Shown: positions 43,254-51,983 of the stretch, one piece after another
Layout of the letters: every line of letters starts with the position of its first letter
How positions within the stretch are numbered: the first letter of the stretch is position 1
Origin: CAYLUN01 sp964386865
GTDB taxonomy: Bacteria > Verrucomicrobiota > Kiritimatiellia > RFP12 > UBA1067
Assembly (NCBI GenBank): GCA_964386865.1
Contig: CAYLUN010000007.1
Span: 1 to 64,000, forward strand
DNA: 64,000 nucleotides
Reading direction: 5' to 3'
Program-made: the position numbers and the translations under genes
The notes under the pieces: generated by a model
Told to the model about the DNA's origin: nothing
The model's database searches: none
The model's input: only the letters and a program-made list of their open reading frames with translations

Positions 43254-44166
43254 CAAACTGGCGCCGGGGTGGTGGGACTACACCACGCTGGACAAGGGTA
43301 TTCTGGACGATGCGGCGGCGCTCACGGCGCGGGACCTGGAACAGCTTTCGCGGCCGGGTTTCCAAGTGAATTTCTACGATACGGTGGAAGAGTTCTATAC
43401 GGCCGAGGCTTTGGAGTACGTGGAGGCGTGGCGGCAGGCTACGCCGGACAATCCGGTGGGGGTGTGCGGGCCTATCGGGCCGACGGAGCAGTTGCCGCTG
43501 GTGGCGCGGATCGTCAATGCGATCGGGTTGAACCTGCGCGACGCGCACTTCTGGGGTATGGACGAGTGGGTCGATAACGGCGAGACCGTGCCGCCGACAC
43601 ACCCGCTCTCCTTCGCCAGGTGCGACAAGGAACAGTGCTTCGACCGCATCCGCCCAGAGCTGCGCATGCCGGAGGCGAATCTCCATTTCCCGGTCGGAGA
43701 TCTGGCCGCTTACACGAGCACCTACGACCAGGTGAAGTGTCTGCTGATGCAGGGCGGGCAGGGCGAGATCAAGCATTGGGCGTTCAATGATCCGCCGAAG
43801 CGCGAAGGGCTTTACGCCGAGGCGCCGCCGACTCCGGCGGAGTACCGCAAGCAGTCCGCGCGCATTGTGGATTTGCATCCCGTGACGATCATCCAGAACG
43901 CGCGGACCTCGGGCGGCGGCAACGTGTCGATGGTGCCGACGCGCGCGGCGACGGTCGGACCGGCGGAGACGTGGAAGGCGGAGAAGGTGTCGATCTGGCA
44001 TCCGGGGCACCACGACAACCCGTTCGGCATGCGGCTCTCGGCGCTGATGATCGCGAAGCGCATCCCGGACAGTAGCGTGCCGATGTCGCTGCTGTCCGAC
44101 CATCCTAACGTGCACTTCCACTACTTGCGTCCGGGAATTGGCGACGTGGCCGTGGAGATGCATTAG
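43237..44166 (+). CDS. Divergent NagB/glucosamine-6-phosphate-isomerase-like protein
   Basis: A 309-residue protein of the NagB/RpiA/CoA-transferase fold. The conserved segments are VGVCGPIGPTEQLPLVARIV, FWGMDEWVDNGE (the Asp of NagB's DEY region) and GEIKHWAFNDPPKREG, matching NagB's D-G-H-I-A-F-N-E segment. Aligned, the catalytic Asp before G-H is Ile, the Gly is Lys, His is kept and the Glu is Asp. RAATVGPAETWKAEKVSIWH corresponds to the substrate-phosphate region. Either the reaction differs from glucosamine-6-phosphate deamination or the active site is rebuilt. Its AGGAGG site and ATG lie in the end of the PIG-L gene. Confidence 0.75.
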   Translation: MARAISKLAPGWWDYTTLDKGILDDAAALTARDLEQLSRPGFQVNFYDTVEEFYTAEALEYVEAWRQATPDNPVGVCGPIGPTEQLPLVARIVNAIGLNLRDAHFWGMDEWVDNGETVPPTHPLSFARCDKEQCFDRIRPELRMPEANLHFPVGDLAAYTSTYDQVKCLLMQGGQGEIKHWAFNDPPKREGLYAEAPPTPAEYRKQSARIVDLHPVTIIQNARTSGGGNVSMVPTRAATVGPAETWKAEKVSIWHPGHHDNPFGMRLSALMIAKRIPDSSVPMSLLSDHPNVHFHYLRPGIGDVAVEMH

Positions 44167-44185
44167 TGTAAAGAAAAGGCGTGTT

Positions 44186-45052
44186 ATGCCATTTCGCAGT
44201 GAACAGCAGGACGCCGGCAAGCGCTGGCAGGAGTTCGAGCGAAACGACCTGCTCTCCCTGCTCCGTGTGCACGTGTACTGCGTCTACCGCTCGGTGCTCG
44301 GCCCGGCCTGGCACAACGCCCGCAAACAGGACGCCAAGGACCGGCTCTACTATGTCCTTTCCGGCGCGGGCTCGGTCTCACATCACGGAGAGACCTTCTC
44401 TCTGCGGCCGGGCGGCCTCTACCTGATTCCCGCCTTCACGCCGCACAGCCATGCCTGCGAGGGCCGCCTGGAACTATACTGGTGTCACTTCTGCGCCGAG
44501 ACCTGCTACGGCACGCCGCTCTTCGCGCACCTGACGGTTCCCTATGTCTGCCGCCCTGCGGTCGGCATGGACATCCCTGAAATGTTCGCGCGTATGGTGC
44601 GCCTGTACAGGGACGGCTCGCCGGGAGCGGTCTTCCGCCGGTCTGGCCTGCTGCTGCAGGCCTTGGCGCCGTTCATCGAACAGGTAGACATGGAGCAGTG
44701 GCGGCTGTGGCGCCTCCGAGCGGAACCTTTCCTGCCGGTGCTGGAACTGATCGACCGCCGCGTGGCCGAGCCCCTGTCCATCGACGAGCTGTCCCGCGCC
44801 GCGCACCTCTCCCGCTGCTACTTCATGAGCCGCTTCAAGCAGATCTTCGGCCTCTCGCCCCACCAGTATCAGCTCCTGAAGCGCATCGAGCAGGCGCGCG
44901 TACGGCTGCTCAAAACGTCCGACACGCTCGGCCACATCAGCGCGGACCTCGGCTTCGCGGACGCCTTCCATTTCTCACGGCTGTTCAAGAAGACAACCGG
45001 GCGTTCTCCGCACGCCTTCCGCCGCGACCACGCGGCCGAAGCGAATCGGTAG
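44186..45052 (+). CDS. AraC-family transcriptional regulator
   Basis: A 288-residue protein. The cupin part spans about residues 25-110 (LYYVLSGAGSVSHHGETFSL, RPGGLYLIPAFTPHSHAC). The AraC HTH domain spans about 185-280 (LSIDELSRAAHLSRCYFMSR, FKQIFGLSPHQYQLLKRIEQ, LGHISADLGFADAFHFSRLF, TGRSPHAFRRD). ATG 44186 has AAAAGG 6 bp upstream. The sensor differs from the tandem AraC pair at 34199 and 35172, so it is a separate lineage. It follows the amino-sugar unit by 19 bp and may be its regulator. Confidence 0.92.
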   Translation: MPFRSEQQDAGKRWQEFERNDLLSLLRVHVYCVYRSVLGPAWHNARKQDAKDRLYYVLSGAGSVSHHGETFSLRPGGLYLIPAFTPHSHACEGRLELYWCHFCAETCYGTPLFAHLTVPYVCRPAVGMDIPEMFARMVRLYRDGSPGAVFRRSGLLLQALAPFIEQVDMEQWRLWRLRAEPFLPVLELIDRRVAEPLSIDELSRAAHLSRCYFMSRFKQIFGLSPHQYQLLKRIEQARVRLLKTSDTLGHISADLGFADAFHFSRLFKKTTGRSPHAFRRDHAAEANR

Positions 45053-45115
45053 ACCCAACTCTTAATCATGTTGCCGGAACTTCTGTTCATGGCGTTGGTT
45101 TTTGAAGGAGATAGT

Positions 45116-45982
45116 ATGAATCGTCGAGAGGTTTTGCTGAATTCGGCGGCCGCCGCCGCACTGAGTTTGACGGGTGTTTCGTGCAGCAGCGCGAAGGGTA
45201 GCAGCGTGCAAACCCGAAGTCGTAGTGACCGCATCGCATTTAACACAGCCAACCTGGTGGGCCGCGTTTCTGGTTATCGCTACGAACTCAAGAACTGGGG
45301 CGAGCAGCATCAACGGACCTTGGCCACGACGGATGAAAGAGCGTGGGAATCCATCTGCCGGGACATCTCCCTGGAGGGTTACCAGGCAGTGGAAATTTGG
45401 GAAGCCCACGCCGCCCCCGAGGCGATGGATAGCGTTAAGGCCAGGACTTGGCGGCGGATCATGGAGGATCACGGTTTGAAAGCGGTGGGTTACGGCGGAG
45501 GCTTGCGCAAAGACACGCTCTTGGTTTGCCAGTGGCTGGGAATCCCGCGTATCAACGGAGGCTTGCGGGGCTTGGGGCCCGCGGAAGCCACGGCGCTATG
45601 CCGAGAGTATGGCATCCAATTCAACCTGGAGAATCACCCTGAAAAATCCGTGCCGGAAATTATAAAACCGATCGCGGGCGGCAATGAATGGCTCGGAGTT
45701 TGCGTGGATACAGGCTGGTTCGGCACGCAGCGGGTGGATGCTCCGGAAGCGATCCGGCAGTTGGGAGCACTGGTGCGGCACACCCATATCAAAGATGTGA
45801 TAAAGGCCGGTGCGCATGAAACCTGCCGGTTGGGAGAAGGCGTCGTGAACATTCCCTCGGTATTGGTAGCCCTGAGGAAGATCAATTACCAGGGGTGGTA
45901 TTCCTGGGAGGATGAGCCGGAGGACCGCAACCCCTTGGACTTGGCCAAGTGGAGCCTGAATTACCTCCGGCAAATGGCTTGA
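45116..45982 (+). CDS. Exported sugar phosphate isomerase/epimerase-like TIM-barrel protein
   Basis: A 288-residue protein of the xylose-isomerase-like/AP-endonuclease-2 fold. It begins with a Tat- or lipoprotein-like leader (MNRREVLLNSAAAAALSLTG, then VSC). The barrel strands include YQAVEIWEAHAAPEAMDS, LKAVGYGGGLRKD, IQFNLENHPEKSVPEI, LGVCVDTGWFGTQRVDAPEA and VRHTHIKDVIKAGAHETCRL, ending GWYSWEDEPEDRNPLDLAKW. These carry the Glu, Asp and His metal ligands of the fold. ATG 45116 has GAAGGAG 5 bp upstream. It is co-directional with the AraC gene at 44186 (63-bp gap). Substrate unknown. Confidence 0.8.
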   Translation: MNRREVLLNSAAAAALSLTGVSCSSAKGSSVQTRSRSDRIAFNTANLVGRVSGYRYELKNWGEQHQRTLATTDERAWESICRDISLEGYQAVEIWEAHAAPEAMDSVKARTWRRIMEDHGLKAVGYGGGLRKDTLLVCQWLGIPRINGGLRGLGPAEATALCREYGIQFNLENHPEKSVPEIIKPIAGGNEWLGVCVDTGWFGTQRVDAPEAIRQLGALVRHTHIKDVIKAGAHETCRLGEGVVNIPSVLVALRKINYQGWYSWEDEPEDRNPLDLAKWSLNYLRQMA

Positions 45983-46157
45983 GTGAGGTTGGCAGTCAGA
46001 GTTGAAGTTCCTTTTTCACCGCGGCGAACGGTTCGAGCGCAAGCGATGCGGCCAACGCGTTGCTGACGCGGCCGTACCGCGCGCCGTGGCAGATTCCGGT
46101 GTGTTGACCGTCATTCGAAAAGAAGGGATGCCAGCCAAACCAAAGGGCTGCTAGTGG

Positions 46158-48257
46158 ATGAAAAACAAAACGTTTATCCGTAACTCCTTGGCGGCCCTGG
46201 CCACCGTTCTGCTGTCATCGTGCGCGAGGTTTGGAACCGTTGAGCACGGGTCGGCCACCAAGCCCGCGCCGCCCGCGCCGGAGAAGACCATCACCCTCGC
46301 CCAGAACGGCGCCGCGGAGTACGCGATCGTCACGGCTGCGGAGCCGACGCTGGCCGAGCAGACCGCCGCGCGGGAACTGGCCGAGTGCCTCGGGAAGGTC
46401 ACGGGCGCGGAGTTTAAGACCGTAACGGAAGCGGCGGCGGAGAAACCGTCGAAGGCGATCCACCTGGGCTGGACGGCGTTCGCTGCGGGGCAGGGGCTTG
46501 ACGGCGCCAAACTCGGGCCCGAGGAGTGGGTGGTCAAGACCTTCGGCGACGCCCTGGTCATCACCGGCGGCCGGCCGCGCGGCACGCTCTACGGGGTCTA
46601 TGACTTCCTGGAAAACCAGGTTGGCGTCCATTGGCTCGACCGCGGCGCGGAGGTCGCGCCCAAACGCCCGACGCTGACAGTCGGCCCGCTCGACCGCCGC
46701 GCCAAGCCCGCCTTTCGGATGCGCAATAACTACCCGACCCGGTTGGACGAGGGGGAGATGCGCTTCCGCGTCCGCAACCGGCAGAACTACCACGGCGCCA
46801 ATGTGGGTGACCTCCCCACGCGGTTCTTCGACTCCTACGGGGGACGCGAGTTCATTGGCGGGCCTTACCATTGCCACAATTTCAGCTTGTATGTCCCGGT
46901 CGGAAAATACGCTGCCGAGCACCCGGAGTACTATGCTCAGGACAAGCATGGCAAGCGCCTCGCTCCGCTGGGCCATCTGAGCGACAACCTGTGCGACAAC
47001 CGTCAGCGTGTCCTTGGCACCGCCATCAATGCCCTGCTCATGAACCCGACGGATACAACGATCCAGAGCCTTCTCACGGCCTATCCGCAGATGCCGACCC
47101 TCGGCAAAATCGCTTGCCTTCAGGCCTTCGCACGGCACAACGAAAGGCAGGCGCTGCCGATAGCCTGCTCCGCAACCCTGGATGCTGATCCGAATCTCAA
47201 AGCAACCGGCATCGCCGTACTGGGTTATCTGAATGATGCACGCGCGGTTCCCCGGCTCGTCGCCCTCATGAGCGACAAAACAGAGAAGGCCTATGCGGAA
47301 GCGGCAAGTGCCTCCATGACCCAATTGCGGGGCACAGAGATCAACGCCGCCGTGATGGCCTTGCTGACCGATACAAATGTAGCCATCCGGGCGACCGCGG
47401 TGAAGTGCCTGAGTTTGCGCCGGGCAACCGAGGCAACACCCGCGCTCTTCGCCTTGCGGACATCCGAGATTGACCGCCTTGTTCGCGCAGAAATCCCCCG
47501 CGCCTTGGGCGTCGTCGCCTCGCCCGACGACTTGCAACAGCTTCTCGCCTGTGTGCTGGAGGCAAAGACTGAGGGTGAGCGCGATGCCTATTTCCTGGCG
47601 TATGGCGCAGCCGGACGCCGACTGTCGGAGCCCGCCATGCGTTCGGAGTTGTTGCTGAAGCACATCGATTCAGCAACACGCGAAGTGAAGATCTTGCTCC
47701 TTCGCGGGCTGGGACAAACCGGAGGCGAGCAGGCCGCACAGAAGGTGATCGCTTACCTCGCTGGAGACGACCTTGAGTTCAAGGATGCCGCGGTTCGGGC
47801 TTTGGCAAGTTGGGCGGATGATTCGGTCGTCCAGTCCCTCGTGCCCGTGATCAAGGGCGCCGTCGCAGGGCTTGCGCCCAAACATAAAGTGATCGCCTTG
47901 CAGGGTTACCTTCGCATGATCTTGCTCGACAGCAAGGTGCGAGGCGATGCGGCCTCGATGGAGATGATCCGTTTCGCGTGGTCTGCTGCAACCCGTCCAG
48001 AAGAGAAGAATACGATTGTTTCCATCCTCCATGAACTTCGATGCACTGATTCATTTGAGATCCTCAGCCAGGCGGTCAAAGACCCTACAACCGCGAAGCT
48101 GGCTACTGAGGTTGCTGTCAAATTGGGCAAATTTGGTGTGCGCCGTAAGACCGACCAGAATCTCAAGGCGACTATGCGCTGGCTTCGCGACACCTCTGCG
48201 AACGCAGATGCAAAACGGACCGCAGGGACTATCCTGAAGAACTACTTCAACGAATGA
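46158..48257 (+). CDS. Chimeric lipoprotein: DUF4838 N-terminal region joined to HEAT repeats
   Basis: A 699-residue predicted lipoprotein (LLSSC lipobox near residue 21). Residues about 40-280 match the first part of DUF4838 proteins: TAARELAECLGKVTGAEFKT, ITGGRPRGTLYGVYDFLENQ, VGVHWLDRGAEVAP, YHCHNFSLYVPVGKYAAEHP and LGHLSDNLC. From about residue 280 the sequence is helical repeats of HEAT type (LTAYPQMPTLGKIACLQAFA; ATGIAVLGYLNDARAVPRLV; MLLRGLGQT-like units) to the end. The DUF4838 core is missing. Two 9-bp copies of gcgacaacc flank the join (46981-46989 and 46993-47001). HEAT arrays of this kind are common in large PVC secreted proteins. It may be a viable fusion or a recombination product; the frame is open and codon use looks normal. 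Confidence 0.65.
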   Translation: MKNKTFIRNSLAALATVLLSSCARFGTVEHGSATKPAPPAPEKTITLAQNGAAEYAIVTAAEPTLAEQTAARELAECLGKVTGAEFKTVTEAAAEKPSKAIHLGWTAFAAGQGLDGAKLGPEEWVVKTFGDALVITGGRPRGTLYGVYDFLENQVGVHWLDRGAEVAPKRPTLTVGPLDRRAKPAFRMRNNYPTRLDEGEMRFRVRNRQNYHGANVGDLPTRFFDSYGGREFIGGPYHCHNFSLYVPVGKYAAEHPEYYAQDKHGKRLAPLGHLSDNLCDNRQRVLGTAINALLMNPTDTTIQSLLTAYPQMPTLGKIACLQAFARHNERQALPIACSATLDADPNLKATGIAVLGYLNDARAVPRLVALMSDKTEKAYAEAASASMTQLRGTEINAAVMALLTDTNVAIRATAVKCLSLRRATEATPALFALRTSEIDRLVRAEIPRALGVVASPDDLQQLLACVLEAKTEGERDAYFLAYGAAGRRLSEPAMRSELLLKHIDSATREVKILLLRGLGQTGGEQAAQKVIAYLAGDDLEFKDAAVRALASWADDSVVQSLVPVIKGAVAGLAPKHKVIALQGYLRMILLDSKVRGDAASMEMIRFAWSAATRPEEKNTIVSILHELRCTDSFEILSQAVKDPTTAKLATEVAVKLGKFGVRRKTDQNLKATMRWLRDTSANADAKRTAGTILKNYFNE

Positions 48258-48286
48258 CGTGACACGGCTAAAGGGACAGCAGAAAC

Positions 48287-49702
48287 TTGAAACTGGAAAT
48301 GAGAAATTGGAAATGCGTGGCCCTGTTTGCTGTCAGCCTGTGTCAGTTGGGAAAGGCCGCTCAAACGGACGGGTATGCTTTCGGCTCTGACCCGATGCGG
48401 TATCTCGAAAACGCTCGTCTGCGGCTGGGCGTGGATCTGAGCCTGGGCGGCGCAGTCACCGTGCTGGAGGACAAGGCGAACGGCGGCGCAAATATGATCA
48501 ACAGCCATGATTGGGGCCGCCAGATCCAGCTCTCGTATTACAGCGGACCGACTCCCTATATTGGCCCCAACAACGAGCAGCCCCACCCGGTGTGGGCGAA
48601 GCTGGGATGGAACCCGATCCAATCTGGCAGCGTTGGCAAGGTAAAATCCTCAACCATCGTATTCGAACAGCCTGACCCGGTAACGTTCCGCGTTCGCTGC
48701 ATCCCCATGCAGTGGCCGCATCTGAATGTGCCTGGCGATTGCCTCTTCGAAGTGACCTACCGGTTGGTCGGCGCGAACGCTGTGGAAATGACCGCCCGGA
48801 TTATCAATAACCGGATCGACAAGACCCAGTATCCAGCAAAGCATCAGGAGATGCCGGCGCTCTACACCAACGGGCCTTGGTACCGGCTGATCACCTACGA
48901 AGGCGATGAGCCTTTCTCAAGTCAGCCTGTGACAACGCGTGTAGACAAAGGAGACAACAAGGGTTGGCCTTGGCTCTCCTTCTATACTCCAGAACGCTGG
49001 GCGGCCTTAGTGAATGAACAAGGGAAAGGGGTTGGCATTTATCAACCGGATGTGACGCGCTTCACAGGAGGCTTTGCAGGAGGGGACGCGAAGAAGGGCA
49101 GCGGAGGTCCGAAAGATGCCCCGACCGGATACATCGCGCCCATCGGCTTCTGTATCCTTGACGCGAACATCGACTGGACCTACAAAGCCTATCTGATTGT
49201 CGGAGGCGTTGACGAGATTCGAAAATTTGTCTACGAACGCCACACCCGCACAACGGGGCTATCGTGGGTCTTTGAGAAAGAACGACTGGGCTGGCATTAT
49301 CAGGGCGGGGCGCTTGACAGCGGCTGGCCCGTCAAAGGCGCTTTAAACATCACCTTCAAGACCAAGCCCCGAGGCACACTTGCAGGACCTGAAACATTCT
49401 GGAATGCGACAGAGACCACCGTGGCCGAGATCGAGGCCGCCTTTTCAGGAAGCGCCTCGGACCGTCCCAACCTGGCGCAACTCATCCTTTGCCCGACAGG
49501 CGAGAGACCCATGCTCACCTATCCGGTTGAAGTCTGCCCCGACGGCATCATGCGGAACTATCGCGTGCGTTTGAACGCTCAATCGGCGTATGCTGGCGCG
49601 ATGAGACAGGTGCTGCTACGCTTTCCCGCAGCAGACGGAGCGGTTCGTGTCCGTCGGATCGTTTTGGGGCCGGCAACACAAGAAAGGGGACGTGCGCAAT
49701 GA
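48287..49702 (+). CDS. Secreted protein of unknown function, beta-sandwich rich
   Basis: A 471-residue protein with a signal peptide (MRNWKCVALFAVSLCQLGKA after the first ATG). The mature part is strand-rich: LRLGVDLSLGGAVTVLEDKA, INSHDWGRQIQLSYYSGPTP, VTFRVRCIPMQWPHLNVPGD, WPWLSFYTPERWAALVNEQG, GWHYQGGALDSGWPV. The overall impression is of a galactose-mutarotase-like sandwich, possibly a polysaccharide lyase or binding protein, but I do not recognise the family. The frame can begin at TTG 48287 (AAGGGA 10 bp upstream) or ATG 48299 (weak site). The stop overlaps the GH106-fragment start as ATGA, so the two are translationally coupled. Confidence 0.55.
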   Translation: MKLEMRNWKCVALFAVSLCQLGKAAQTDGYAFGSDPMRYLENARLRLGVDLSLGGAVTVLEDKANGGANMINSHDWGRQIQLSYYSGPTPYIGPNNEQPHPVWAKLGWNPIQSGSVGKVKSSTIVFEQPDPVTFRVRCIPMQWPHLNVPGDCLFEVTYRLVGANAVEMTARIINNRIDKTQYPAKHQEMPALYTNGPWYRLITYEGDEPFSSQPVTTRVDKGDNKGWPWLSFYTPERWAALVNEQGKGVGIYQPDVTRFTGGFAGGDAKKGSGGPKDAPTGYIAPIGFCILDANIDWTYKAYLIVGGVDEIRKFVYERHTRTTGLSWVFEKERLGWHYQGGALDSGWPVKGALNITFKTKPRGTLAGPETFWNATETTVAEIEAAFSGSASDRPNLAQLILCPTGERPMLTYPVEVCPDGIMRNYRVRLNAQSAYAGAMRQVLLRFPAADGAVRVRRIVLGPATQERGRAQ

Positions 49703-50376
49703 GGTTGGATTTCTTGATCTATGGATGGATGATCGGTTTGGTGTTGGCGGGCACCGCCGGATGGGCGGAAGATGCGCTCATGAAGGGCTTCGTCACTCCG
49801 CCGGAGTCGGCCAAACCGCGCACGTGGTGGCACTGGATGGACGGACAGGTGACACGTGAGGGCATCACCCTCGACCTCGAAGATATGAAGCGCGTGGGCC
49901 TCGGCGGGTTGCACCTGTTCGACGGCGGACTCGACACGCCTGTCACCGGCATCACACCTGTAACCTATCGGAGCCCCGAGTGGTTCACGCTCGTCCAACA
50001 CACAGCCGCAGAATGCAAGCGAATCGGTTTGGAATTCGGCATGCACGGCGCAGCAGGATGGAGCTTGGCGGGCGGCACGTGGGTCAAGCCCGAACAGGCC
50101 ATGCGCAAGCTGGTGTGGAGCGAAGCGACCGCTCGCGGACCAAGCCACCTGCACATGTCTCTGCCTCGGCCTCCTGGTATCGACAGTGCGTTCCAAGATA
50201 ATCCAGCCGATCTCCCCAAAGGCAAAGATGCGGATTGGAGACCGAATGACTACCGCGATTCGTCCTTGGTCGCTTTCCGTATGCCCGCTGGAACGCAGTG
50301 CATGGCCGACGCAAAGCCCGTACTCGGCAGCAACATTGAAAAGCTCGACTGCGCCCTGTTGTCCGACGGCCGATAA
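49699..50376 (+). pseudogene. N-terminal fragment of a GH106-type alpha-L-rhamnosidase
   Basis: A signal peptide (LVLAGTAGWAED) is followed by the GH106 opening: FVTPPESAKPRTWWHWMDGQ, VTREGITLDLEDMKRVGLGG, HLFDGGLDTPV, then YRSPEWFTLVQHTAAECKRI and GLEFGMHGAAGWSLAGGTWV. Known GH106 enzymes usually exceed 900 residues; this frame stops after 225 residues at 50374-50376. The sequence that follows belongs to a different enzyme family in another frame, so the gene is truncated or was cut by a rearrangement. Confidence 0.8.
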
Positions 50377-50378
50377 AG

Positions 50379-51803
50379 ATCATAAATGGGATAAGCGATA
50401 CGGTTGACGCGCTGTTCGTTTCCCATAGGCAGACGTGGCACGAACGGTATCCCGCAAGTTTTGTCAGCATTTCCGATACCCGGGCCGAAAGCTATTACTG
50501 GATCAACATCTACAAACTCTACTGCGCGACCCGCGCCGACCAGCCTCCCATCGATGTGCATGGGATGTGGCTGTTCGATTCAGGCTGGGCAAATGTCTGG
50601 TGGAACATGAACATCCAACTGGCCTATTTCGCGCAAGCCACCGCCAACCGACTCGAACTCGCCGAAAGCCTCTGCAGTAATCTGGAAAAACACGCCGACA
50701 ATCTGAGCAGCAATGTGCCTGTCGCCGCCTGGCGTAGCGATTCGGCATGGATTAACCGCGTGAGCGACCAACAGCTTCGCAGCGGGGCCCACCCCGCCTG
50801 GCCGCATGGTTTCGAGATGGCCAACCTGAGCTGGGCGATGGAGGCCTACTGGCGCCAGTGCCGCTGGTCGGGCGACGATCAGCGGCTGCGCGAAAAGTTC
50901 CTACCATTACTTGAAAAGTGCCTCTCAACCTATCGACACATACTCAAGGAGGGCTCGGATGGGAAACTGCATCTGCCGCTGACCGTGTCGCCTGAATACG
51001 GGAGCGCTGAGGACTGCAATTATGATCTGGGCGCGTTGCGATGGAATTTAAAAACGCTCATCCGAGAGAGCGAACGGCTTGGCGTCAACGCCGGTAAAAT
51101 TCCCGGCTGGGAGGAACTGGGGAAGAAGATCGTGGACTATCCGCAAGGCCCGGAGGGGCTGTGGATCGGCGCAAACAAGAAGCTGGAACGCTCCCACCGG
51201 CATTACTCGCATCTGCTCGCTTTCTATCCGCTGGCCGTGCTCGACTGGGACAACGCCGGCGATCGCGACTTGATCCGGCGATCGGCAGATCACTGGTATG
51301 GGCTGAAAGACAGGCTCTTCGGCTACAGCCATACAGGCGCCGCATCGATGTTAGCCATCATGGGACGGCGTGACGACGCGCTGGCGGCGTTGCAGACCTA
51401 CCTCGACAAGAATGCGACACCGAACGCCTTCTACAACGAAGGTACGCTGGAAGTCGGCTTTTCCTTCTGCCAGAGCGTGCATGACCTGCTGTTGCAATCC
51501 CGCAACGGACTCATCCGTGTTTTCCCGGCGGCGTGGGACGACGCGGTTTTCCACAACCTGCGCACAGAGGGCGCCTTTCTGGTCAGCGCCGCGCGGAATA
51601 AAGGCAAAACGACATGGGTGCGCGTCAAAAGCCTCGCGGGCGAACCTTGCAGGGTTCAGATTGAAGGCAGGGTTTACGAGCTTCGTCTGGCTAAAGGCGA
51701 GGAAACCATGGTCATTGATGACGGCGAGCGTCTCGTGCTCCCGCTGCCGACCGAGCCTGGACGACAGAATTATTATGGCTTAAAACAAAGGGGGGTTAAA
51801 TGA
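50379..51803 (+). pseudogene. C-terminal fragment of a GH95-like (alpha-L-fucosidase fold) enzyme
   Basis: This frame opens after a TGA at 50337-50339 and reads DTVDALFVSHRQTWHERYPA, YYWINIYKLYCATRADQPPI, then WWNMNIQLAYFAQATANRLE. Later landmarks are ERSHRHYSHLLAFYPLAVLD, GYSHTGAASMLAIMGRRDDA and VFPAAWDDAVFHNLRTEGAF, all of the GH95-type (alpha/alpha)6 barrel. No ATG or ribosome site precedes the homology; the first usable start is the GTG at 50556, inside the domain. About 470 residues remain, and the N-terminal sandwich of several hundred residues is absent. It lies 2 bp after the GH106 fragment's stop, in another frame. Confidence 0.75.
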
Positions 51804-51965
51804 CACCGAGACACCTTCTCCAGCCCGATTCCGCAACATTTCGAGTATGAAAGCACCCCCTATTCGAGCAGGTTCCGACGGAGTTCCACTTCAACTGGCA
51901 ATGGTTCAATGCGCAGATCCGCAAGCCGATGACTTGCACCGCACGTCCCAACGAAAAAACAGGCG
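51804..51965 (+). other. Intergenic remnant, possible glycosidase fragment
   Basis: Frame from 51863 reads FEQVPTEFHFNWQWFNAQIR, a phrase recalling a conserved Phe-His-Trp-Gln-Trp segment of some large secreted glycosidases. It has no start and continues out of frame into the esterase gene. I treat it as a possible leftover of a deleted gene, with low certainty. Confidence 0.3.
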
Positions 51966-51983
51966 TTGATGGAGGATTTGAGA

